Positions 1 through 5,959 are shown, counted from the stretch's first letter. The stretch: 6,805 nucleotides of DNA from Treponema sp. (GCA_031284195.1 JAITAI010000113.1:1-6805); one strand, 5' to 3'. A program made the numbers and translations. The notes: a model not told the origin generated them from the sequence alone.

Positions 1-39
1 GGTCCACCCGGACTGTACCTCGATTCCTTGGGGGCGTAG
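1..39 (+). CDS. Possible 3' end of an upstream gene (partial)
   Basis: The first frame is open from the window edge to a TAG at 37-39 and would encode the C-terminal residues GPPGLYLDSLGA. Twelve open codons are easily found by chance, so this is only a candidate. It is favoured slightly because the remaining gap to rdgB would be a typical 32 bases and because no ATG lies on the opposite strand here. No function can be read from so short a piece. Confidence 0.25.
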   Translation, partial: GPPGLYLDSLGA

Positions 40-56
40 CCTTCCTTGATCGGATA

Positions 57-65
57 TGGTACTAT
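57..65 (+). promoter_or_regulatory. Extended -10 promoter candidate for rdgB
   Basis: TGGTACTAT fits the extended -10 pattern TGn followed by a hexamer matching TATAAT at 4 of 6 positions (TACTAT, 60-65). No convincing -35 hexamer lies 16-18 bases upstream. The A of the rdgB ATG is at 72, six bases after the hexamer, about where transcription would start. No Shine-Dalgarno sequence precedes the ATG, so a leaderless or nearly leaderless mRNA is possible. Assigned from sequence pattern only. Confidence 0.4.
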
Positions 66-71
66 GAGTCT

Positions 72-668
72 ATGACCCTTTGGTTTGCCACGGGAAATAC
101 CCATAAAAAAACGGAATTGGCCGCTATTTTATCTGGCCATAGGATTAAAATCCCCCAAGAGAGAGGGATCTTTGATTTCAATCCCCCGGAAACAGGAAAC
201 ACCTTTTTGGACAACGCCCTTATCAAAGCTCAGGCCCTCTACCAGGTCCTTAAAGAGCCGGTCATTGCAGATGATTCAGGACTGTGCGTGGATGCCCTTG
301 GAGGCAGACCGGGGATTTATTCTTCCCGGTACGGCGCAAGCCTAGGGAATCTCAGCGCCTCAGCCCGCAATACCCTGATTCTGCAAGAACTAGGGGATAA
401 CCCTCAGCGGAGCGCCCGGTTCATCTGCGCCATGGTGATCCTCTGGAGCCCGGATCGCTTCTTGGCGGTTCAGGAAACCCTGGAAGGGGAAATCCTCCGG
501 GAAGAACGGGGGAGCCGCGGCTTCGGCTATGACCCTATCTTCTCTATCCCTGAACTGGGCTGTACCGTGGCGGAGCTTACCGAGGAAGAGAAGAACCGGA
601 TAAGCCACCGGGGAAAGGCAGGCAAGCAGCTTGCAGCCCTGCTTTCCACCGGAATCTCTGGTTCATGA
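72..668 (+). CDS. rdgB: RdgB/HAM1 family XTP/dITP pyrophosphatase
   Basis: This is a 198-residue protein of the Ham1/ITPase family, close to the usual length (E. coli RdgB is about 197). The family hydrolyses non-canonical purine nucleoside triphosphates (XTP, ITP, dITP) to the monophosphate and pyrophosphate in the cytoplasm, keeping deaminated bases out of DNA and RNA. Visible signatures are the N-terminal ATGNTHKKTEL (residues 6-16), ETGNTFLDNA (40-49), DDSGL with the metal-binding and catalytic aspartates D67/D68 (67-71), the following GGRPGIYSSRY (77-87), GFGYDPIF (150-157) and SHRGKA (178-183). The ATG at 72 places the family's start (hydrophobic strand then ATGN) at the N-terminus, and the frame has no earlier ATG. 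It lacks a ribosome site and may be translated from a leaderless transcript. The stop lies 9 bases before the Rep-type helicase start, so the two are probably co-transcribed. The family is certain; exact substrate preference is inferred. Confidence 0.95.
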   Translation: MTLWFATGNTHKKTELAAILSGHRIKIPQERGIFDFNPPETGNTFLDNALIKAQALYQVLKEPVIADDSGLCVDALGGRPGIYSSRYGASLGNLSASARNTLILQELGDNPQRSARFICAMVILWSPDRFLAVQETLEGEILREERGSRGFGYDPIFSIPELGCTVAELTEEEKNRISHRGKAGKQLAALLSTGISGS

Positions 669-671
669 GGT
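667..671 (+). promoter_or_regulatory. Ribosome binding site of the helicase, overlapping the rdgB stop
   Basis: GAGGT lies 6 bases before the ATG at 678 and shares its first two bases with the TGA stop of rdgB (666-668). Ribosomes finishing rdgB would be placed directly on this site, which suggests translational coupling. The coupling is inferred; the overlap is seen directly. Confidence 0.6.
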
Positions 672-677
672 ACTCCT

Positions 678-2726
678 ATGGCGGTTCATCCCCGAATGTT
701 CTCCCCTAATGCCGGTGAAGTAGATGCCTTAAACGGTCCCCAGATCCAAGCAGTGCAAGCGATCCACGGGCCGGTCCTGATCATTGCCGGCGCCGGTTCC
801 GGGAAAACCCGAGTCATCACCTACCGGATTGCCTATATGTTGGAACGAGGAATCCCCCAGTCCGCGATCCTGGCCCTGACCTTCACCAATAAAGCGGCCC
901 GGGAAATGGAGGAGCGGGTCAAAAGGCTTACCAAGAAGAAGCTGCAAAACTTGACGGTCAGTACCTTCCATGCCTTTGGGGTCAAGATCCTCCGGGACGA
1001 AATCGAACGCCTCGGATACCGTAAGAATTTCTCGATTTACGATGAAACCGATAGAATGCAACTGATCAAAGATAGCCTTCGGGAATGTAAGCTTTCCCCA
1101 GAAGGAGTGGACCTCTATGCCCTGGGGCAGCTCTTTTCCAATATTAAACTTGGCCGTCTCCGCTGGGGACAAGAGGCTAATGCCGCCTTTGAGCCGGTGT
1201 ATGAGGAGTATCAGCAGTGCCTCAAAATCTTCAACGCCTTGGATTTTGAGGATCTCCTGGTCATCCCTATGGAACTCCTGGAGCGCTACCCCGAGGTTTT
1301 GGAAAAATACCGGCGCCGGTACCGGTATATCATGGTGGATGAATTTCAGGATACCAGCTTCACCCAGTACCGGCTCATGCGGCTCCTTACGGAGCCTATC
1401 GAAAAGAACGTCTGCGTAGTAGGAGACGATGACCAGTCAATCTATTCTTGGCGGGGGGCGAACTACGAGAATATCCGCATGTTTGAGCAGGATTTTCCAG
1501 GAACCCTGGAGATCAAGCTGGAACAGAACTACCGTTCTACCACCACCATTCTGGAAGCTGCCAATGGGGTCATCTCCAACAATACCAACCGAAAAGAGAA
1601 AAAGCTCTGGTCCGGGAATGGCGGGGGCAAGCCCATCCAGGTCTTCACCCCGCAAAACGAAAGTGATGAAGCGGACTTCATCGTGGAGCAGATTAAGAAG
1701 ATCCGCCTCCAGGAAGGGCTCACCTACAATGATTTCGGGGTTCTCATCAGGACCAATTCCCTGACCCGCAGCATTGAAGAGGCCTTTTTAGCGGAAAACA
1801 TCCCCTACCGGGTTTCTGGGGGAACCAGTTTCTTCCAGCGCAAGGAGATCAAGGACATTATCTCCTATCTGAGGGTCATTGCCAATTCCGATGACGATGT
1901 GAACCTCTTGCGGATCATCAATACCCCAAGGCGGGGCATAGGCAAAACCACTGTGGCAGCCCTGGCTGAACAAGCCCGGCAAAATCATTGCTCCTTCTGG
2001 AGCGCGATGACTACCCTTCGGTATGCGACAGATACCTTTGAGGATCAGAGTTTCCAGGAGACCGACAATGCCGATATGGATAGCTTTATGACCCTCATTG
2101 AAGGGTACAAGGAAGCCCTGCTCGGGAAACGGGGGCTCTCTCAAAAAGTCCGGGCTTTGATAGAGGATATTGATTATTGGGGCTACCTGGTTACGGAATT
2201 CAGCAAAAACGAACAGGTGGCCCGGTGGAAATTCGCCAATATCAGTTCCCTCATCGAATCCATCGCCTACTGGGAACATGATCCCGACAACCTAGACCCC
2301 ACCCTCTATCCCTACCTCAACCGGATCAGCCTCATCACCCGGGAGGATGGCGCAGAGGATGCGGATAAGGGCAAGGTAAACCTGATGACCATCCATGCAG
2401 CCAAAGGGCTGGAATTTCCCGTGGTTTTCATTGCCGGTGCAGAGGACGGCATCATCCCCCATGCCCGGAGTCTTGAAGAAGGGGATGGAGACCTAGAAGA
2501 AGAACGGCGTCTCTTTTATGTGGCCATCACCAGGGCCCGGGACAAGCTCTTCATCTCAAGCTGCCTGAAGCGACGGCGCCTCCAGGGTACTATCGAGTGC
2601 AGTCCTTCTCCGTTTCTTGGGGAGATCCCCTCCCACCTGGTGGAATACCCTGAGGCCAAGACTCCGGGAGCCTGCGCTGCCGAAGCAGAGGATGTCCTCG
2701 CCTTGCTTAAAAGTCGATTCACCTGA
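678..2726 (+). CDS. rep: Rep/UvrD/PcrA-type ATP-dependent 3'-5' DNA helicase
   Basis: A 682-residue superfamily 1A helicase, which in this family moves 3' to 5' on single-stranded DNA using ATP and clears proteins or strands at replication forks and repair sites. All motifs are present: Q motif LNGPQIQAV (18-26, Q22), Walker A AGAGSGKT (37-44), Ia TFTNKAAREM, Ib STFHAFG, Walker B DEFQDT (221-226), III GDDDQSIYSWRG (249-260), IV QNYRST (283-288), V TIHAAKGLEF (571-580) and VI YVAITRA (614-620). Length and the stretch VSGGTSFFQRKEIKD with LRIINTPRRGIG resemble E. coli Rep more than UvrD or PcrA, which are longer (about 720) with a C-terminal tail missing here. Motif II has F where DEYQDT is usual, a conservative change. 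The gene is probably in an operon with rdgB. The name rep is a best guess; annotation as pcrA or uvrD would be equally understandable, and UvrD-like work with UvrB is possible. Confidence 0.93.
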   Translation: MAVHPRMFSPNAGEVDALNGPQIQAVQAIHGPVLIIAGAGSGKTRVITYRIAYMLERGIPQSAILALTFTNKAAREMEERVKRLTKKKLQNLTVSTFHAFGVKILRDEIERLGYRKNFSIYDETDRMQLIKDSLRECKLSPEGVDLYALGQLFSNIKLGRLRWGQEANAAFEPVYEEYQQCLKIFNALDFEDLLVIPMELLERYPEVLEKYRRRYRYIMVDEFQDTSFTQYRLMRLLTEPIEKNVCVVGDDDQSIYSWRGANYENIRMFEQDFPGTLEIKLEQNYRSTTTILEAANGVISNNTNRKEKKLWSGNGGGKPIQVFTPQNESDEADFIVEQIKKIRLQEGLTYNDFGVLIRTNSLTRSIEEAFLAENIPYRVSGGTSFFQRKEIKDIISYLRVIANSDDDVNLLRIINTPRRGIGKTTVAALAEQARQNHCSFWSAMTTLRYATDTFEDQSFQETDNADMDSFMTLIEGYKEALLGKRGLSQKVRALIEDIDYWGYLVTEFSKNEQVARWKFANISSLIESIAYWEHDPDNLDPTLYPYLNRISLITREDGAEDADKGKVNLMTIHAAKGLEFPVVFIAGAEDGIIPHARSLEEGDGDLEEERRLFYVAITRARDKLFISSCLKRRRLQGTIECSPSPFLGEIPSHLVEYPEAKTPGACAAEAEDVLALLKSRFT

Positions 2727-2728
2727 GA

Positions 2729-2750
2729 CCCATCCTGGGATTCTGTTTTT
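2729..2750 (+). terminator. Weak Rho-independent terminator candidate after the helicase gene
   Basis: CCCATCCTGGG can form a 4-bp stem (CCCA/TGGG) with a 3-base loop just downstream of the TGA, followed after a few bases by a run ending in five T. The stem is short and the T-run is not immediately adjacent, so termination would be inefficient at best. The site is plausible because it separates the rdgB-rep pair from the hemerythrin genes. Confidence 0.3.
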
Positions 2751-2758
2751 GTTCATGA

Positions 2759-2787
2759 TGCTATAGACATACCCCATGCCCTATAGT
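2759..2787 (+). promoter_or_regulatory. Promoter-like region upstream of the first hemerythrin gene
   Basis: Two -10-like elements are visible: TGCTATAGA (2759-2767), an extended -10 matching TATAAT at 4 of 6 positions, and TATAGT (2782-2787), matching at 5 of 6. Neither has a clear TTGACA-like -35 at the correct distance. Transcripts would have leaders of about 65-90 bases. The TGCTATA core also occurs before the second hemerythrin gene. No further gene fits in the 134-base gap (2727-2860); its remainder is A-rich with a possible weak 5-bp hairpin at 2818-2840. Confidence 0.35.
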
Positions 2788-2860
2788 AAACTAAACGTGG
2801 CAATAAATAAGGAACAAGGAAGGTTTTTCTTACTACTTCCGGCTAAGAAGAGGGTGTTTT

Positions 2861-3361
2861 ATGAAAGAAAGTACGTTTATTACCTGGAAAGATACGTATT
2901 CAGTAGGTATACCGCAAATTGATGAACAACATCAGGAACTGGTGTATCTCACGGCTAATCTCTATACAGCCTGTATGCAGGGTACTGAGTCAGGCCGGCT
3001 GTATTTCAAGCAAGCCATACATAAAATTGTGCAGTATGTAAGTTTTCACTTCTCTGCAGAAGAAAAACTCATGGAACGGATTGAGTTTCCGGAATTCGCT
3101 GAGCACAAGAAGCAGCATGAGAGTTTTGTGAAGAAAGTACTGGAAGAGGTGAAAAAGTTTGAGGGTGGGAAGGCAATCGTGCCCCCTATCTTTGTCCGGT
3201 TCCTACGGGATTGGATATTAACCCATATCGCCGAAGAAGATCAAAAGTATGGGGACTACGTCAGATATTTTAAGAAGGAATCTGTAGCCGCAGAGGTGTT
3301 TATCTCCTCAGAATCTGCCCAGGCAGGAGGTACTGGCTCAAGTTTTACCGGCTCTAGTTAA
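2861..3361 (+). CDS. Bacteriohemerythrin, first copy
   Basis: A 166-residue single-domain hemerythrin, a cytoplasmic four-helix bundle that binds O2 at a non-haem di-iron centre. All seven expected ligands are present: H24 (in IDEQHQEL), H63 and E67 (HFSAE), H82 and H86 (HKKQH), H122 and D127 (HIAEED). The W9...YSVGIPQIDEQH opening is typical of the family. Known roles are O2 buffering, delivery or sensing; in an anaerobe scavenging is likely, but this is inferred. AGGG at 2851-2854, six bases before the ATG, supports the start. The protein shares about 80 of the first 130 residues with the next gene, aligned without gaps, so this is a tandem duplication. It differs in carrying an extra, roughly 20-residue C-terminal tail rich in Ser and Gly (VFISSESAQAGGTGSSFTG), which is low-complexity and not part of the metal-binding bundle. 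No signal peptide or membrane segment is present. Confidence 0.93.
   Translation: MKESTFITWKDTYSVGIPQIDEQHQELVYLTANLYTACMQGTESGRLYFKQAIHKIVQYVSFHFSAEEKLMERIEFPEFAEHKKQHESFVKKVLEEVKKFEGGKAIVPPIFVRFLRDWILTHIAEEDQKYGDYVRYFKKESVAAEVFISSESAQAGGTGSSFTGSS
3191..3232 (+). repeat. Near-identical 42-base tract shared by the hemerythrin genes, copy 1
   Basis: This segment, encoding FVRFLRDWILTHIA, matches 3752-3793 at 41 of 42 bases. The single difference, at 3205 (A against G), is a synonymous Leu codon change. The surrounding gene sequences are clearly more diverged, including at third codon positions. Confidence 0.85.
3315..3326 (+). repeat. Near-palindrome, copy 1
   Basis: CTGCCCAGGCAG has 5-bp arms around a 2-base centre. 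It lies inside the end of the first hemerythrin gene. A closely related sequence (10 of 12 bases) occurs at 3372-3383, 57 bases downstream, at the -35 region of the second hemerythrin gene. It could be one of a pair of operator sites or a chance match. Confidence 0.35.
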
Positions 3362-3371
3362 GATACAAACG

Positions 3372-3383
3372 CTGTCTAGGCAG
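3372..3383 (+). repeat. Near-palindrome, copy 2, overlapping the promoter of the second hemerythrin gene
   Basis: CTGTCTAGGCAG is symmetric at 10 of 12 positions, with only the T/G pair at positions 4 and 9 failing Watson-Crick symmetry. It matches the site at 3315-3326 at 10 of 12 bases. Its position, ending 9 bases before the -10 element at 3393, is where a repressor or activator of the second hemerythrin gene would bind. Regulation is inferred only. Confidence 0.35.
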
Positions 3384-3389
3384 AGGATG

Positions 3390-3398
3390 TGCTATATT
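3390..3398 (+). promoter_or_regulatory. Extended -10 promoter candidate for the second hemerythrin gene
   Basis: TGCTATATT combines the TGn extension with TATATT (3393-3398), which matches TATAAT at 5 of 6 positions. No -35 hexamer close to TTGACA is seen 16-18 bases upstream, as is common for extended -10 promoters. Transcription would start near 3405, giving a leader of about 17 bases that contains the ribosome site. The gene could therefore be expressed independently of the first copy. Confidence 0.45.
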
Positions 3399-3406
3399 TA
3401 TATTTT

Positions 3407-3414
3407 AAGGAAGG
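3407..3414 (+). promoter_or_regulatory. Ribosome binding site fixing the start of the second hemerythrin
   Basis: AAGGAAGG sits 7 bases before the ATG at 3422. It decides against the in-frame upstream GTG at 3389, which would add 11 residues absent from the paralogue and would lie within the promoter element. Confidence 0.7.
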
Positions 3415-3421
3415 ATTAAAG

Positions 3422-3868
3422 ATGGAAAAAGAGGTTTTTGTAGTATGGGAAGACCGGTATTCGGTGGGAATACCCTCCATTGATGCACAGCATAAGGAAC
3501 TGCTTGTGCTGACGAATAAGCTGTATGACGCCTGCCGGAATAGTGAAGAAAAGGCTCGGGAATATTTCAAAGAAGTCATCCGCAGTGCAGTGGAGTATGT
3601 CCAGTTCCATTTTACCTCGGAAGAACGGATTATGGAGCGTATCAATTTCCCTGAATTGGGGCCCCATAAAGTACAGCATACCAGCTTCGTCAAACAGGTC
3701 TTGGAAGAAGTGCAGAACTTCGAGGGCGGCAAGAGTTTTGTGCCCAATACCTTTGTCCGGTTCCTGCGGGATTGGATATTAACCCATATCGCCATGAGCG
3801 ATATAAAATATGCCGAGTACATTCAAGTCCTTAAAAAACAGGGAACCTTGCAAGCGCTTATCAAATAA
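3422..3868 (+). CDS. Bacteriohemerythrin, second copy
   Basis: A 148-residue hemerythrin-domain protein binding O2 at a di-iron site in the cytoplasm. With the ATG at 3422 its ligands fall at exactly the same positions as in the preceding paralogue: H24 (IDAQHKEL), H63 and E67 (HFTSE), H82 and H86 (HKVQH), H122 and D127 (HIAMSD). Both this agreement and the ribosome site support the chosen start over the GTG at 3389. Overall identity to copy 1 is about 60%, yet a 42-base stretch (3752-3793) is nearly identical in DNA. It lacks the Ser/Gly-rich tail of copy 1 and ends with a short basic segment. Different surface residues and a separate promoter suggest the copies may differ in expression or partners. 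uvrB starts 13 bases downstream, so read-through into uvrB is likely. Confidence 0.93.
   Translation: MEKEVFVVWEDRYSVGIPSIDAQHKELLVLTNKLYDACRNSEEKAREYFKEVIRSAVEYVQFHFTSEERIMERINFPELGPHKVQHTSFVKQVLEEVQNFEGGKSFVPNTFVRFLRDWILTHIAMSDIKYAEYIQVLKKQGTLQALIK
3752..3793 (+). repeat. Near-identical 42-base tract shared by the hemerythrin genes, copy 2
   Basis: This is the partner of 3191-3232, 561 bases downstream and in the same codon phase. It encodes the fourth helix of the bundle, including ligand H122. Conservation of codon choice as well as protein suggests recent exchange between the two genes. Confidence 0.85.
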
Positions 3869-3881
3869 CAGTATCTGAATT

Positions 3882-5891
3882 ATGCGTGGATTTGAACTTG
3901 TCTCTCCCTTCAGCCCAGCAGGGGATCAGGAGGAGGCCATTCAGACCTTGGTAGCAGGTATCAAAGCAGGGGATCCCTATCAAACGCTCCAAGGGGTTAC
4001 TGGTTCGGGGAAGACCTTTACCATGGCGAAAATCATCGAAGCGGTCCAGATGCCCACCCTCATCATCAGCCACAACAAAACCCTGGCAGCTCAACTTTTC
4101 CGGGAATTTCGGGGGTTTTTCCCCCATAATGCGGTGGAGTACTTTGTGTCCTACTACGATTACTACCAGCCAGAGGCTTATGTGGCAAGCCGGGACCTGT
4201 ACATCGAAAAAGACGCTTCGGTTAATGCTGAAATTGACCGGATGCGGCTTTCCGCTACCCGGAGCCTCATGGAACGGGAAGATGTGATCATCGTGGCCAC
4301 GGTTTCCTGTATCTACGGCCTGGCTACGCCGGAGATTTACCGTCAAATGACCGCTACCTTTTCCCAGGGAGAGACTATTGAGGTGGATGCCCTTATCCGG
4401 CGTTTCGTGGAGTTGCAATACGAGCGTAATGATGCGGTCCTAGAGCGGGGCCGCTTCCGCCGGCGGGGGGATACCCTAGAGATTTACCCTGCCTACTTGG
4501 AGGAAGTCTACCGGGTGGACCTGGATTGGGACCGGATCGAGCGGATCCGCCGGGTCAATCCCCTATCCGGTGAAGTCTTGGAGGAGCTTGACCGGGCCGT
4601 GATTTACCCGGCAAAGCAGTTCGTCATGCCCCAAGACATGATCCAGCAAGCCCTGGAACGTATTAAAACCGAGCTTGCCGATAGTTACGAGTTGCTTAAA
4701 ACCCAGGGCAAGTCCCTGGAAGCGGAACGGCTCAAGACCCGGGTGGAATACGATATCGAGATGCTTACTGAGATGGGGTATTGTCCGGGGATCGAAAATT
4801 ACTCCGCGCCCTTGGCAGGCCGCGCCCCTGGTTTGCCTCCGGACACGCTGATCGACTATTTCCCCAAGACCCCTCATGGAGCGCCAGGGCATCTCACCTT
4901 TATCGACGAAAGCCATGTAACCGTGCCTCAGTTGGGAGCCATGTACGCCGGGGATCGGAGCCGGAAGACGAACCTGGTGGACTACGGTTTTCGCCTTCCC
5001 TGTGCCTTGGATAACCGGCCCCTGCGTTACGATGAGTTTGTCCAACGCCTGGGTAAGACCGTGTTTGTCTCCGCCACCCCTGGTAAGACCGAGCTGGACC
5101 AGTCAAAGCGGGTGGTGCAGCAGCTCATCCGGCCTACCGGACTTTTGGATCCCGAGATAGAGGTCCGTCCCAGCGAGGGTCAAATGGAGGATATTTACGG
5201 AGAGGTTCGTCGCCGCATTACCGCAGGAGAACGGTCCCTGATCCTCACTTTAACCAAGAAGATGGCTGAAGATTTGACGGATTACCTTTCCGGCCTGGGC
5301 CTCAAGGTTCGCTACATCCATAGCGAAGTAGAAACCATTGAGCGGGTGGAGATTCTGACCCAGCTCCGGCAAGGAGCCTTCGACATCTTGGTCGGAATCA
5401 ACCTGTTGCGGGAAGGGATAGATCTGCCGGAGGTTTCGTTTATTGGGATCCTGGATGCCGATAAGATCGGCTTCCTCCGTTCCCTCACGAGCCTGGTGCA
5501 GATCATAGGCCGGGCAGCCCGGAACGCTGCGGGAAAGGTGGTGATGTATGCGGATCGCATGAGCGACGCCATGAACCAGGCTATTGCCGAAACCAGCCGC
5601 CGTCGTGAGATCCAGATGGCCTATAACCAGGCCCACGGCATCACCCCCACGACGGTGAAGAAAGCCATTGCCGACATTCTAGTGCGCCACGCAACAGAAG
5701 AAAAAGATGCGGCTACGCTGTCCATAGAGGTCCTCAAGAAGTCCTATAACCTCCTCATTCCGAACCAGCGGAAACAGCTCATTGCGGCTTTGAACAAGGA
5801 GATGCTGGAACACGCCAAGAAGCTGGAGTTTGAGCAGGCTGCGGCAATCCGCGATGAAATCCAAAAAATCACCCAGATAGGCACGGCCTAA
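3882..5891 (+). CDS. uvrB: UvrABC excision repair system subunit UvrB
   Basis: A 669-residue UvrB, the usual length. UvrB is loaded onto damaged DNA by UvrA, verifies the lesion by threading one strand behind its beta-hairpin, and recruits the UvrC nuclease. Visible features are the N-terminal FELVSPFSPAGDQ, Walker A GVTGSGKT (38-45), the tyrosine-rich hairpin region YYDYYQPEAY (91-100) running to IEKDASVNAEID (108-119), VATVSCIYGLA, the DESH helicase motif (342-345), VSATPGKTE, GINLLREGIDLPEVSF, and motif VI QIIGRAARN (540-548). A C-terminal UVR domain for UvrA/UvrC contact lies at about 632-667 (KLEFEQAAAIRDEI). No clear Shine-Dalgarno sequence precedes the ATG. The start is chosen because it gives the family N-terminus; translation may depend on coupling to the hemerythrin gene 13 bases upstream or on an unseen signal. 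The last 14 codons are repeated, slightly changed, downstream of the stop, so the extreme C-terminus may have been altered by a duplication. Confidence 0.97.
   Translation: MRGFELVSPFSPAGDQEEAIQTLVAGIKAGDPYQTLQGVTGSGKTFTMAKIIEAVQMPTLIISHNKTLAAQLFREFRGFFPHNAVEYFVSYYDYYQPEAYVASRDLYIEKDASVNAEIDRMRLSATRSLMEREDVIIVATVSCIYGLATPEIYRQMTATFSQGETIEVDALIRRFVELQYERNDAVLERGRFRRRGDTLEIYPAYLEEVYRVDLDWDRIERIRRVNPLSGEVLEELDRAVIYPAKQFVMPQDMIQQALERIKTELADSYELLKTQGKSLEAERLKTRVEYDIEMLTEMGYCPGIENYSAPLAGRAPGLPPDTLIDYFPKTPHGAPGHLTFIDESHVTVPQLGAMYAGDRSRKTNLVDYGFRLPCALDNRPLRYDEFVQRLGKTVFVSATPGKTELDQSKRVVQQLIRPTGLLDPEIEVRPSEGQMEDIYGEVRRRITAGERSLILTLTKKMAEDLTDYLSGLGLKVRYIHSEVETIERVEILTQLRQGAFDILVGINLLREGIDLPEVSFIGILDADKIGFLRSLTSLVQIIGRAARNAAGKVVMYADRMSDAMNQAIAETSRRREIQMAYNQAHGITPTTVKKAIADILVRHATEEKDAATLSIEVLKKSYNLLIPNQRKQLIAALNKEMLEHAKKLEFEQAAAIRDEIQKITQIGTA
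5841..5880 (+). repeat. Direct repeat, uvrB copy (within the uvrB 3' end)
   Basis: These 40 bases encode the end of the UVR domain (AAIRDEIQKITQI) and match 5920-5959 at 37 of 40 positions, with an offset of 79 bases. The differences are A/G at 5864, G/C at 5876 and A/G at 5879. Similarity stops abruptly to the left. Confidence 0.9.
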
Positions 5892-5907
5892 AGCGGCGCG
5901 GGGGGTG

Positions 5908-5931
5908 GCGAATTGCCGAGCGGCAATCCGC
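5908..5931 (+). repeat. Inverted repeat at the left edge of the duplicated uvrB tail
   Basis: ATTGCCG (5912-5918) is the exact reverse complement of CGGCAAT (5921-5927), separated by AG. Beyond one A/C mismatch the symmetry continues for three more pairs (GCG at 5908-5910 with CGC at 5929-5931). As RNA it would form a GC-rich hairpin after the uvrB stop. No T-run follows, so it is not a standard Rho-independent terminator, though it might protect the 3' end or pause polymerase. Its right arm is made of the duplicated uvrB sequence. Confidence 0.6.
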
Positions 5932-5959
5932 GATGAAATCCAGAAAATCACCCACATGG
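5920..5959 (+). repeat. Direct repeat, non-coding duplicate of the uvrB 3' end
   Basis: This is the second copy of 5841-5880, 29 bases beyond the uvrB stop and in a different frame from uvrB. Read in its own uvrB-equivalent frame it gives AAIRDEIQKITHMV rather than AAIRDEIQKITQIG, and it stays open to a TAG at 6031-6033. It has no start codon of its own and is best seen as a remnant or duplicated fragment, not a gene. Confidence 0.85.

Noticed and set aside
64..75. Mini open frame ATG-AGT-CTA-TGA whose stop overlaps the rdgB start codon
   Set aside because: It has no ribosome site and starts inside the proposed -10 element, so it would lie upstream of the likely transcript. Probably chance.
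3389..3421. GTG at 3389 as the start of the second hemerythrin
   Set aside because: The 11 added residues have no counterpart in the paralogue, the GTG lies within the extended -10 element, and a good ribosome site directs the ATG at 3422.
3376..3822. Long minus-strand open frame opposite the second hemerythrin
   Set aside because: It is the antisense shadow of a gene with all seven iron ligands and has no family resemblance or ribosome site.
3861..4418. Minus-strand open frame of 185 codons opposite the start of uvrB
   Set aside because: It overlaps a fully conserved uvrB N-terminal region. Its composition reflects the complementary strand, and no domain is recognisable.
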